Shown in pieces: positions 37,340 through 53,440 of a stretch of 64,000 nucleotides of DNA. A program made the translations under genes and the position numbers. The DNA is from Embiotoca jacksoni (lineage: Eukaryota; Chordata; Actinopteri; Embiotocidae): positions 22,593,263-22,657,262 of the forward strand of contig JAKOON010000007.1 in NCBI GenBank assembly GCA_022577435.1, read 5' to 3'. Each line of letters opens with the position of its first letter. The stretch's first letter is position 1. Under the pieces are notes generated by a model. It saw only the letters and a program-made list of their open reading frames with translations. It did not search any database and was not told the origin of the DNA.

Positions 37340-37620
37340 TAGCAAATGCAGTCTTCAAATGGGGCGGGTGACAACACGTATGCATGCGGCCTCTTTGGAT
37401 AATTGCTATCATTTAAATATTAATGTGGCTCCCTTGTCTGCAGTCGTGGGCGATGCTAGTGTCTTTGCATGCAGATGGCATCAGACTGAAAATAAAGATC
37501 AAAGACAAGAGAAATCCCATTTGTTCCACTCCCTGTGTAATGCCAAGGCTTTAGGAGAATCTGCCTGCTCGATTTCTGGGCTCAGAAAGAGGAGCTGAAT
37601 GTGAGATGTGGCTGGCACAG
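37340..37620. promoter_or_regulatory. Candidate enhancer-like element
   Basis: The stretch combines AT-rich homeodomain-type words (GGATAATTGC, TTTAAATATTAATG), an octamer-like TTTGCAT at 37464-37470, an adjacent E-box CAGATG, and AGATCAAAG, a good LEF/TCF site. No repeat family matches. Clustered sites in non-repetitive DNA suggest, but do not show, a conserved enhancer. Confidence 0.2.
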
Positions 37621-38307
37621 ATGGCAGCAGCTGATATCCAGTCAGTGAGATGGAGAACACTCTACAGCTGCTGCTGTTATTACGGTCGGCCTGACTTCAC
37701 TCTCGGCTCTGCGTTTCTCGAGGAGAGGCAGAAATGGTGCTTTTAGCTGATGGACTCACACATCATTGCAATTAATACAAATATTAAAAAAAGATGTTTG
37801 ATCACCAAAACTGATCCACAGTTACAATACTTCCAGTGAACACACACCTCTTTCTGGTCTTCTGTTTGTTGACTGGTGATCTACTTGCATGTTCAATATC
37901 TCTCTTACTTTTTGTTAAAATTCTCAACAGATTCTCAGGAGATGGTTCCACAACCGTTTTGTTGCTTCTTCAAAGTGATTAGAAACGTAATAAATGGCTT
38001 GATGATGGTTCACTGCTGTTGAGTAAACACACCGAGGATGTTCAGTCAGGCGGAACCAATCAACCCATCTGCCTCCTCTGTACCTGCTGGTGAGGGTGCA
38101 GGTGGGGTGAGACGGCGGCTGGAGGGGGACGACAACAGAGGCTCCGCCTCCTCCAAAGAAGTCCCAGTGAGAAACTGAGTTCCAGCGTGAGTCCTGTGAG
38201 GCTGAAACCTGTGAGGACGTCATCTGTCTTTTCTCCTTCGCCAGGAAGAGGGTGAGCACTCCTGTGAGAGAGCAAAGATTCTCTCTCTACAAATTATTTT
38301 AACATGC

Positions 38308-38412
38308 TAGTTTCTCTCTGCTCTGTGTTTCACAAAGGGACCGGCTACACACAGAGAGCGGAGCACTCGAGGGACAGGTGAAGTGAACGTTACTCCAGTT
38401 GCCAATAACTAC
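38308..38412 (+). repeat. Interspersed segment shared with 19782-19912
   Basis: Reads CTAGTTTCTCTCTGCTCTG, CACAAAGGGACCGGC, GAGAGCGGAGCACTCGAGGG and ACAGGTGAAGTGAACGTTAC in the same order as the 19.8-kb copy. Confidence 0.55.
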
Positions 38413-39772
38413 ACTCGCTACTTTGTGTAAGGGGAATAAAAGTCAGTACATTTTTTTAATGGACCGGCATCGACTCCAAACGTTTGAAGTTTGGGACAAA
38501 ATTTCTGCGTATTTAAAATCCAACCTGAATGTGTCGACGTTGGGGATGATGCTAACGTTAGACGTTCTGCTGCTGATCATGCAAGTAGTCCTGTAATCTG
38601 TAATCCATACGTCCCAACACGCACATAGCTGATCATCTCTTGTCATCAGAAGTTAGCAGTGCTTTATATGTAACTTTACTTACTCATTCACTAACTCATA
38701 CTCACTTAAGTGTGAAATTTTGAAGTGCACAACCCATTATTCAACCGGGTATTTATTTAATTTGTACGTTGAAGGTCACAGACGTCTTGTAGAGACACAT
38801 ACTCCTGTGGTTTCTGGATCAGTCTGTTAGGCTGGTATTCATTTACAAAGCCGCCCAAGGAAAACATTAGGAAACATCCAAAAGTCATACTTTTTTAGAA
38901 AATGCTATTCGGGGAAATTAGCACATGCACATTGTCAGTCTGGATAACAATTCAATCACTATTACATTTACAGGAAATGCAGCTGTGACCGTCCTTATCA
39001 ATATATTACAGAACAGATTATTTGGTAACCAGTTTTCTACCAGTCAGATCCTGGTTGAGCTATAATCTTAAAATATATTTTATGCATCACTATAGTTCCT
39101 CTGAATCCAGAATACGTTAGTTTATGTACAGAAATTTGCTTGTTTCTGCTTTATTCAGGCTTTCAGGGAACTAGAAGTCAAGATGATGTCCCTCTCTCGT
39201 CTCCCAGTCTGTACATAGAGCCATTACATGTGTAATTTCAGTTTTGATTACACTACATATATTTAGTAATATGCTTTATTGATTACATACAAGCAAAGCG
39301 TTGATTGCAACAATAGCATCAGTACCTTCAACACTGTTCTGTCAGAGCTGTGGGAATCTCACCATCCACTATTCAGCACATAGAGTCAGAGACTGAGATG
39401 AGAAGAGAACAGAAGATTAGTCTATCAGGTGGCTTAGAGGTCATTAGCAGCGGGTTGACAGCTTCACTAACACCCTGAGAAAGTACTGACAGACCCTCCA
39501 CTGTATCCTGCTGCAGCTGACATCTGTGCATTAATAAAACGCTGCGGAAATTACTGTCATACATTGTTTTCCATTTGAGTCCCACTGCTGTAAGCGAGGA
39601 GGAAATTGGGAAACGAAAGTGTGAAATGAAAGAGATGGAGTTTTTGTTGAGCTGGGTGCAAATGAAATGTCATTTCTACAAAGGTAGTTAATGAGATTTT
39701 ACTCTGTTGCATTTTCACATTGTTGACTAAAGTGTGAAATTTGAGATGCGTAGGAATACTGGTTGTTATAAG

Positions 39773-39831
<59 letters not shown>

Positions 39832-40644
39832 GTTTTGCCATACGTGACATGTCACCACACTGAGTCTAAGAATAGGTATTCACATCTGCATTAAAACTCA
39901 CATTAAGAACTGAGCATGAATATGTATGAGGAATAACTAATTGAACTTCATCTCTTAGAAATGAGGGAATATAATAGGCATCATACTCGACAAATATTTA
40001 CTGTAAATGCTGCTACTTATAAATATACATAAAAGGGACTGTTGAATTAGACACTGCAGAAGTAAGAGATGCTCCTTATTGAAATGGTTCAAGTGTGCGG
40101 CAACAATAAATTCATCAAAGACACTTTTCAAAGAAGCAATGTCTGCTTTCGAAGTCTCAAACAAAGAACAGACAACAACAAATAACATTTCTTTATTTTT
40201 AATCTACTCTGGATTTGCAGAAGCTTTGCTGCTGTTCACACTGTAATGGCTCACCAATTCAAACTGGTGAACACTGGTCATCCTGCTCTGATCCAGTTGG
40301 ACTATTTTCTATGATGTCTTTAGAAAGCACTGATCATCATGTTATCAGGATTTCTCTATGTTAGGTATCTTGTGTTGTAATTTGGAGCAATACAAAGAAA
40401 ACTGCATTGAATCATCTCAGTGTGTGATCACATTCATACTCTTCTGGGTCAAAGAAAAGAAAACAGATTATTTACAGGATTACAAATACACAAAAATCAG
40501 ACAGCAAAGAGCCACAACATGGACTTTCAGGTGTTTTAGGCTCTGTGACTTATAGATAGACTGGAGCACTACATACTGAACATTTAACATAAGCATACTA
40601 ATAATCTTTGGCAGGCTAAAATCATATATGCATGCTTATACACA
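38413..40644. other. No gene recognised; contains (TG)28
   Basis: Unique-looking sequence apart from the perfect TG tract at 39774-39830. Confidence 0.5.
39774..39830. repeat. (TG)28 microsatellite
   Basis: A perfect uninterrupted TG tract of about 57 bp. Confidence 0.95.
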
Positions 40645-41480
40645 AAGTAAGTCTTTACCTCCTTTGACAGATATCAGCTTGCAGTTTTTGTTTCATCCTT
40701 GATCAAAGATTTTTCAGCCTCTCATCCTGGAAATCACTTCAAGTTTTGAGACATTTTGAGACAGACTTGCACACACAGCATGTTTGAAATCTCCCCACAG
40801 ATTTTTAAAAAGGTTCAGGTCAGAGGCCTCTGAGGGCCAAAAGCTTGTGTTCGTAGTTGATTATATATTTCAGACCATTGTCCAGTCTCTTTCACTTCCT
40901 TAACTGACTGCGTGACATTTACATTTGGACTTTGCTTCCCTCTCTCGGTGCAGAGTTTCCTGTGACACACAGCTCAAAAGTAGACTACTTACACCCCGAC
41001 GCTCAACACAAAGACTTCTTTTTACCTCTACTGCTGATATTTTTCCCTTCAAACAGAACTTTGGGGATTGCAGCCAAAAAGCTCAATTTGAACTTCATCT
41101 GTCCACATCACTTGTTTTTCTAAAAGCACTTTGGTTTATACAGATGTTACTTTGCAGAGTTCAGACGTTGACGTTTGTGACGAGGAAGCAGGTAAAGTTT
41201 TCTTCTGATGTCCCCAGCTGTGTCGTCCTCCTGCAGATCCTCTGCAGTCATATGAGGCGTTTTCTTTTTGTCTTCCCACCCGGCAGTGGTTTTAATCTCA
41301 AAGTTTTCTTGGTCTTCCTCACTTTGTTTTGATATCAGTTCGCCCGTAACTGACATTTCTCTGATGGTGGAAGTTGCAAGCTGGATGTGCTTTGATATAT
41401 TTTATAGCCTCCTCTGCTTTGTAGGCATCAGTTTAATTCATTTCAGATCAACAGTCAGTCGTCAGAGTTCGAGTGTTACC
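40645..41480 (-). pseudogene. Tc1/mariner transposase fossil
   Basis: Read on the minus strand, separate frames give a DNA-binding-domain end (TAEDLQ then LPRHKRQRLNSAK, 41147-41260), the first catalytic aspartate in VMWTDEVQIELFGCN (about 41055-41100), and WPSEASDLNLFKNLWGDFK (about 40775-40842). These correspond to the helix-turn-helix end, the WTDE motif and the WPSQSPDLNPIENLWGDLK block of Tc1-type DD34E transposases. The glutamate of the usual IENLW signature is lysine here, and stops and frameshifts break the frame, so the enzyme is dead. The middle part with the second aspartate is not readable. A 135-codon plus-strand frame (40925-41332) is the antisense shadow. Terminal inverted repeats were not found. 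Confidence 0.8.
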
Positions 41481-42854
41481 AAGAGGTTTGAAGAGTCAGA
41501 GAAATTATCCAATCTGAACTTCAGCTGAATATTTATAATGATAATTCTTGACCTGCCTCAGAACAGTCAATTAAGGCCAAACCAGATAATAAAGTAAAAG
41601 GGTGCATTGACATTTATAGAAAGGAGCGTTTTTAATGTCCGTTTGCTGCAGATGTTAAATTTACTTCTTTCCACTTCAAAACCAAGAAAGTATCTCAATA
41701 TTGTCCAGAAAAACATAGTTTCTTTGTCATTTTAAATAACTTTAACAAGTTATGTTGACTAACAGATTGACAAGAAAAAGCTAAAGTGGATCTTGAGTAA
41801 AATTCCTGAATATAGATGAGATTTGAGTTTGTCTCTGCTGTTATTTACATTCTCTAAAATGGAACTAAACTTGGACCCCAGATGTGGTGACATCTGTCCA
41901 ATGTCCTTCTCAGAGACCAAAGGGGGAGTTTAGGATGACGTCAAAGTTTCTGACAACATAATAAAGTCTCTCAAGTTGTTTAAGTCATTTTTTGGTCCAT
42001 CCAGGTTGACCAGGCAGAAGGTTGTCATACCTCACTGAAAAGTTAAGAAGGTGATCTTACAAAATAAAAATAAAGATCCAAAGACTTGCTTGATAAACAA
42101 TGAAACTGGCGGTTTTGTATGAGAATAACTGTGACCACTGACTTCACGCCCCTCAGGTCTCCTTCTCAGGTCAGGAATGATTGTCTCAACTTCACATATG
42201 TCATGGAGTCGACTTCCTGTAATTTACTTGACTCTATGCTGATATATGTGTAGAGAGGAAGATGCACATTCCTCTGGCTTATTTAATCAGCATTTATATG
42301 AGAGCTTGTGATATTTGAGAAATGTTTGCTCACTTGTATTCAGTCTTTCTGCTTATACAGGTTTTCTGTGGGAGGATTTTTACTCCCTGACCGCTGACCC
42401 TTTAATGTACTTTAAGACTTCTTTGTGGCTGATATTATATTGTTGTTGTTAGTTATTTCCCAGGAAAATGTTTACTTGAGTGACATGTTCACTTGCAGTG
42501 TGTGTAAATGTGCCTCTTTAGAAGTTAAATTGAACTAATGTTCCTGTGAAATTGCAGCTGAAGCAGCGCTGGATGATGACAGATGGATTCCACCTGCGTC
42601 GAAGTGACACTGACTCCAGAGAAGCTCCCTGATTGGCTGCAGACAGGAAGTGAAAGGGTTTAAAAGGTTTTGATTTGTTGGTGGTTTTGTTTGGTTCTGC
42701 AAGAAAATGGAGGAGTTCATCCTCATCTGTGCTTTGTGGGGTTGTTTTTGGCTGCTCTTTGGTTGATTTTTTTTTTAATTTTTAATTTTTAATTTTTGTT
42801 TAAATCCCTGCCACCATGCTGGTTAATTCCTCCCTCTCACATTTAAATTATGGT
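41481..42854. other. No gene recognised
   Basis: AT-rich unique-looking sequence. TTTTTAA is repeated about three times at 42774-42798. Confidence 0.5.
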
Positions 42855-43650
42855 CATCTGTACCAACATAGATGGACCCCTTTCCTTCCTGAAAGAGCAG
42901 CCTCTGGCCTCTCGGACCGTCGAGTCCTGGCTTGATGAGGTGTCTCTTCTAAGTGGTGCTATCCACTTTGCTAGTGTCTGTTTGGTTTCCCCAAAGTACA
43001 AACCTCCTGGCACTTACCAGCTTAAACTGTATTTCTGTGATTGTGTTGGGAGGCCAGATCATTGGGGTGGACCAGTTTCTTGCGCAGCATGTTTTGGGGT
43101 TTGAAAGCCACCAAAATGCCGGTGTTACAACACTTCCACCACTTATTATTCACCATTGCTTTATGCTTGGACAACGGTTGTGATTCTTCTCTCTTCGATC
43201 AGATAGTGACCTGTTTGGGTGTCTTCCTGGCTCTGATGTTCAAATAACCACGTTCACACTTGGCCTTGTTAAAGTGGGAGTTCCTCTCCCTGGTCGTTGT
43301 GTCAGTGTGGATAAAGTGCTCTGATCCAGTGTCCTGATGACTTCTAATTTGTTCTCCAGTGAGAGTCACACCTTAAATGCCAATCAGAACGTGTTGGTTT
43401 ATTACGCAACACATCGACTTTCAGATACCCCCATCAGTGATTACAGATTCACAGCCTAAGAAGGCTAACCTGTCATTTTTACATCCTCTCTGGTGATGTT
43501 TGCTACTGAACTGAGCTACTCCGAGATTTAATTGTAACCCAGATGTTATCCAAATATCTGAACCAGTGAGATGGAGAAAGTCAATTTAATGAGTGAGGAA
43601 AAGTTTCTCCCATTCAAGTTCGTGTCTAGATGAACTGATTACATTTCCTG
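42855..43650 (-). pseudogene. GIY-YIG reverse transcriptase fossil (Penelope-like element)
   Basis: On the minus strand, broken frames give in order DRLAFLGCE (around 43470), a SHFNKAKCERGYL segment (around 43255), VAFKPQNMLRKKLVHPND (about 43055-43108) and LYFGETKQTLAKW followed by RRDTSSSQDS (about 42900-43000). These match the end of the reverse transcriptase and the appended GIY-YIG endonuclease of fish Penelope-type elements, where the last part typically reads LYIGETKQ then a QHRR...SSGQDSAV stretch. The strictly required first tyrosine motif of GIY-YIG is not intact, and at least two frameshifts and several stops are present. The plus-strand frames at 42850-43247 are antisense shadows. 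The catalytic YxDD-containing part upstream is not recognisable. Confidence 0.8.
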
Positions 43651-44503
43651 GGATTTTCTGCCGGGGTTATTTAGCATGCATCAAGACATCCTCCTCGAGT
43701 TTTCTCAAGTCGTTCAATGACCTTTGACCTCTTCACAGAGAGTGCTGGAAGTGCTTCTGGTCTGGTGTTTATAGACAGCTGATGTTGTCTCTTTCTGCTG
43801 AACATTCATTTTCAGACTGAGACTGAATTCTGCATTTAGGGCATCAAATGACAACAGACCAAACTGACCTTACTGCATCTACTGATGAAGGCCATGAAAT
43901 GTTGTTAAAAGACCTCGAAAAAATGAACAAAACTCAAACGTGTACCACGAAAGGTCATGCTTGACTTTCATCAATTTCTAATACAAGAAAGGTGAAATAA
44001 ACTCCAAAGTGTGCGTCCTCTGGGTGAGCTGTTTTTTTTTTTTTTGGAGGGTAAAACTTTTTATCCTCATTACTCAACTTTTGTAAACTAGCCCTGCATC
44101 CTCCTCCGGACCAGATTTTTAAGCTTCTGGTTATTTGATACAAACAAAAACATTTCACCTGAACAAATAACTTTACAAAGGGAATAAGTGCCCCTGACTT
44201 CAGACAGAGTTATCTACCTCGCTGGGAGCCAGTTGGATCAGAGTCACACATACTGTGGACTTATATTCTGATATTATTGACAGGCTGGCTTTTATACAAC
44301 TTGCTGAGCTTCCCCAAGAATATGTGTCTGGCAAACAGATACATTCACTGGGTGCTTTATCTCGCTGGCTGCACTTTGGCTTCCAGTGATGTCATGCAAG
44401 GCTAGCATAAATCATTTTAATTAGTCCTGCCAAACAACAAGCACTCTCCTATTTAAAGCACATTACTTGGAGTGGGAGCCACAGATCATACTGATCATAA
44501 ACA
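43651..44503. other. No gene recognised
   Basis: May include the upstream, unreadable part of the minus-strand reverse transcriptase fossil. A T-run of about 14 lies near 44032-44045. Confidence 0.45.
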
Positions 44504-44525
44504 CATGCACACACACACACACACG

Positions 44526-44584
<59 letters not shown>

Positions 44585-44614
44585 GCACGCACACACACAC
44601 ACACACACACACAC
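44504..44614. repeat. (CA)n microsatellite with periodic CG
   Basis: About 110 bp of CA with CG interruptions at 44525, 44551, 44581, 44585 and 44589, ending in CAGACAGACAG. Confidence 0.95.
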
Positions 44615-44624
44615 AGACAGACAG

Positions 44625-45818
44625 AACGAGCATGATGCAATCTGAAACTTTGTGTGTGGCTGAGATTAGAAACCAAATAAAAGACAGTCGATTTCTATAA
44701 AAGCGGGTCCAAGGGTCTCGTCGCTGTGCTGCAGCGGTGCCGGAGAAAAGCAGCAGCTCCTCTACAAACTGAGCAGATCTGTGTGCACACTGTTTTCCAG
44801 CAGCCGAGCCAGACAACACAACAAAAGTGTTCCCCTGTGGAATAGAAAATACGTCTAAGAATAAGGACGAGGAGATGACAGAGGGAGATTGTGCTTCTCT
44901 GCTCGCCCGGGGCTTCGAGTTGTGCATGCTGTTTTTTCATGGCCCGAGGTTGTGCAATCTGTTTGACTGTTTAATGTATCATTTAAAAATCAGAGTTTTG
45001 CCTCCTGCTGTGCTCTCCAGTCTGGCATGTGCAGCACCAGGCGAAGCTCCCATCCCCTGGAGGGGCCAGCGACACACACTACATGGAGACACCCGCATCT
45101 CCTGCTAGTCACACACTCGGCAGTGGATTCACCTTGTGAGCAGGCAGAGCGACAGCTGGGAAGAAGTCCTCGTGGTTCCATCTCGTGAAAAACAAAACAG
45201 GGTAGCTCTTCTTCGCAGCTAGTACATCAAATATAACAATATGGAAATCTGTCTTCGTGCATTTTTTTAGGTGACTTCTGAATGTCGACGCTTGGAGTAC
45301 AATGCCTGTTGAGAGGAGCCTCCTCCGGCCTGCATCCCACTGCCTCCCTGATCTCTATCTCAGGAGGTCTTTTGTGGGCCCGAATTAATGGATCCTATAA
45401 AATAATGACAACAAAATATGTTCTGCCGTCAAAGACATTAATGGAACAGTCATTTTAGTTTGTATAAAAAGAATAAAGAGAGTTTGAGAGAGGAGTGTCT
45501 CTGCTGGCCAGTTGCTGCATGCAGTGCTCCAGGTTGGTGTGAACAAACGATGGGACTTCCACTGATGTTGCAGCACAGCAGTTTTTTCTCCGCCTGACTT
45601 TAATACCTTGAGTGTGTGACCGGACGTAAAACCTGCTCGAAAGTTGAAGTCCACTGAGAGGAGCACGGCAGCGTTCCTCCTCCCTGTGAGTCTGAGTGTT
45701 GAACTGGCCTTTAACCAAATACTGTCTGACCTTTACCACGGGCCAATCGTGTGATGGTGGGACTCACTGTTGGGTTACATTTCTGTATTCATATTTGGAC
45801 TGAGGACAAAGAGCATTG
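44625..45818. other. No gene recognised
   Basis: GC content is somewhat higher than in the surrounding sequence around 44700-45180, with overlapping short frames on both strands and no recognisable domain. Confidence 0.5.
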
Positions 45819-45836
45819 ACCCCCCCCCCCCCCCCC
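45819..45836. repeat. Poly-C tract
   Basis: About 17 C in a row, followed by an ACCC-rich stretch. Confidence 0.85.
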
Positions 45837-45989
45837 ACCCACCCTCACCCAAACACACACACTTCAGCAGCAGCACCAGGCTCTCTGCGGACCGATGGTC
45901 CACAGCCAGGGGACCGAGACGCTCCACTCTCCGCTAAGGTCAGAGGACGGCTGTTGCCCTGCCCCGGGGCGCCGCATCAGAAGGTCACG

Positions 45990-45990
<1 letters not shown>

Positions 45991-46070
<80 letters not shown>
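45991..46070. repeat. (CA)40 microsatellite
   Basis: A perfect CA run of about 80 bp. The GC-rich 45900-45990 stretch before it has open frames on both strands without a motif. Confidence 0.95.
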
Positions 46071-50885
<4,815 letters not shown>

Positions 50886-51099
50886 AGCAGCACGTCCGTC
50901 GGCTGGGGAACGCTGGCTCCCGGTGGGATTGTGGATCACTCTAGGGAGCGTTTGTCAGCTTCTTCTATTCCTGGTCTCTCTCTGGCTCGTCCCGCTGGCT
51001 GTCAGACAGATTTGGAGGGTGTTTCTGACGCACCGACGGCGAAAAGTCATGGAAGGGGGTTTGGCACTCTCCTGTAGTAGCTGGTGGGAATCCAGTTGA
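50886..51099 (+). other. Weak exon candidate encoding a hydrophobic segment
   Basis: After a TG-rich run and TTGTGTGTTGCAG (an acceptor-like site) the frame reads about 70 codons to a stop. It includes LWITLGSVCQLLLFLVSLWL, a plausible single membrane segment, then a basic WRVFLTHRRRK. That is the layout of a type of one-pass membrane protein, but I recognise no family and see no good donor site. The antisense strand is also open. It could be chance. Confidence 0.15.
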
Positions 51100-51530
51100 C
51101 TCTCTCTGCAACCTTTACTGCTGATGCTAAATGGTAAATGATGTGCACTTCTGAAGTGCCTTTTTACTTCAGCAGTTACAATCTCTGCCTCCCATTGACA
51201 CACACACACACACTCAGTTACCATGCATGGGCCACGCCTGCATCAGGAGCAGCGGCGGACTTTTCCATAGGCTGTATCTGCATTAAAGGAAATATACAAC
51301 AGTTCACATGGATCTTGTTTAAGTAGTTTTAAGACAATGCCAAGAATACACATTTCTTCCTCAAAGGGTCATTGAGCAACTGTGTGTTGGTGTTTTTACT
51401 TTTATTTGGACCTCTCAGCCGTGTCTGCTCTCTTCTTGTCCATTTTGTTTTGAGCATCACTCCGTTTTCTCTCATCTTGATCTGCACTTGTTCACATCTT
51501 CCTGTTTCCTGCTGCACCTCCGTGGTTCAG

Positions 51531-51623
51531 GTGGTGGCTCTGATGCAGCCGCTCCTCTCGCTGCTCGCTCTGGGTTGTATCGGGTGGCAGTGGTGGAAGA
51601 GTCTAATCCACGTAAAGGTCTGA
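51531..51623 (+). other. Weak terminal-exon candidate encoding a hydrophobic segment
   Basis: A pyrimidine-rich run ends in TGGTTCAG. The following 30 codons use mostly C/G third bases and read VVALMQPLLSLLALGCIG then WQWWKSLIHVKV and a stop. It is a hydrophobic helix with aromatic and basic residues at its end. No family was recognised; it lies 430 bp after the similar candidate at 50886. Confidence 0.15.
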
Positions 51624-53420
51624 AAGTGTGGAGTACGTAAAGGACTGGACAGCATCAGTAGACCTTCCTGCTTTCTCTCTTAAATCTGCCTCTTTTTCCA
51701 TCACATAAAAGCCTTCCAGTCTGCTTTAAAATGGGTCAATTTATTTTTGTCTATATCTTTTAAAAGTGTTTCTTCTTCTTTCTTTTTTTGGCTGTCCTTT
51801 CCTTTCTTTTGCTAGAAGACTCGACACTCAGAATAGTTCAGAAACTCACTTGTTAGAAGTTGTGTCCCATGCTTGCAAACAACACAGTATTTTATTTATA
51901 TTCAAATATATTTATTGACTTCATTTTTCACATACTGTACATTTGGAAAACTAATTGTTTCTATTACAATACGTCAATTTTGTACAATTATTAATCTTTC
52001 CATCCTAAAATCTATGTACCCCTCCAGCAACCCCACCTTCACTGTCCCAGATTATTATAACATGAAATTGGTTATTTATAATTATTAATTATATAAACGT
52101 GGATGTGCTACATTTTTGTTCCAAAAATGTTAAAAGCATTTTTTTTTCAAATAAGACTTTTTTAGTTGAATGTACTGAAAAACTGAACGTTTTAACAACA
52201 CTTCCATTACTTTTATAATCTGGTATGATTATTCTGACATGTTTTAGTCCCAGCTAAAAACTCATACTGTAATTTACTTAATTGTCTTTTCACCTTTGAG
52301 TTAAAAACATATGCATCACATTTTCTGTCTGTACGAGTTCCCTGTAAATGCATATCAGAGGATATCTGCAAAAATGTCAAACAAAGTTTAACAAAACAAA
52401 ACCGAAGAACATTAAAACAACATGGCAGCCTGTCTCTAAGGGGAGGAAGGTGTGTGACGAGAACCATGACAGTGAATGCAAAATATGGGAGCTGTGGAAC
52501 AGAAGTGTGATTTAACACTCATATTATGTAGATAGCTGGTGATTGTCATCATGTCCATGTGATTCGAGTGAAGACAAAGAGAAAAACAACAACTATGCAC
52601 CCATAGGAGAGTGGGTGTTTTGGGGGAGGGCAGATGAACCCCGTAAACAGGTGTTTGCTTATTCTCTTTCCCAATTTTAAGACGATCGTACAGATTGCAG
52701 ATCCTGGCTGAATATTTCATGCGGCCATCTGGCTCATCGAGTGCCTTCCTTTTGTTAAAGTAGAAGGTTGAGTTATGCTTTGGAGGGAAACAAAGATGTG
52801 GAGTGCTGAGTGTGACACCGTGCACACCTATCAGTGAATATTTCATATCCAACCCCAATCAGAAGAGCAGAAGACTTTAATGTTTGTTTACACATCTGTT
52901 CTGCTCTGCTGTATCCAGGTTGCTCTCATAATGACTTACTATTCAAACACAAAGAGAAATTACAATGGCTGCCCCACTAGAAGTCCCGTTCTGGAGGAGG
53001 AAACTTTTTGCTTCTCATGTTGAAGTGCAATGTTTTTATTAATGGGATATTCCTGAAATATCAGCAAAGTGCTCAACATTCCTTAGATTTACCCCCAAAT
53101 TTATGCTCTCTAATAGTTATTGTATCTTTTTTAAAAAATATTCTGGGATAATCTTAGTGTTGTTCCTCCTAAACACAAAAATATTTAAAATCATCCCACA
53201 AATATATCGTTTAAAAAGGACTGAGCAGTTTCCTAAAACAGCTGGACACTGCAGTTTTTAGAGAACATTACTCAAACACGAAGAAACATTTGTTGAGGAC
53301 TATTTTCAGCTGTGGATTTAGCCACAAGTTGTTGTATTAAATATGATTTAAAAAATGTGACAAATAGAAGCTTAAAGTAAGAAATGATTCAAATCAAGTG
53401 CAAACCAACTGTGTTGTCAC
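51624..53420. other. No confident gene; one long minus frame
   Basis: Mostly AT-rich unique sequence. A 140-codon minus-strand frame (52436-52858) contains a hydrophilic stretch (FYFNKRKALDEPDGRMKYSA) that looks somewhat protein-like, but no family was recognised and splice sites are not convincing. Confidence 0.4.
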
Positions 53421-53440
53421 CCATTGGTTTGTGAATTTCC
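53419..53440 (+). repeat. Possible fragment of the 511-bp repeat's left end
   Basis: TCACCCATTGGTTTGTGAA differs from the opening of the repeat at 24330 (TCACCCGTTGGTTTGTGAA) by one base; similarity ends within about 20 bp. It could be a decayed end or coincidence. Confidence 0.3.

Noticed and set aside
38060..38275. J-segment-like frame (DFFGGGGASVVV) on the minus strand
   Set aside because: The Gly run superficially recalls an immune-receptor J segment, but there is no recombination signal heptamer or nonamer beside it and a second frame is equally open.
40925..41332. 135-codon plus-strand gene candidate
   Set aside because: It is antisense to recognisable Tc1-type transposase motifs on the minus strand.
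42850..43247. Plus-strand frames of 68-84 codons
   Set aside because: Antisense to the GIY-YIG reverse transcriptase fossil.
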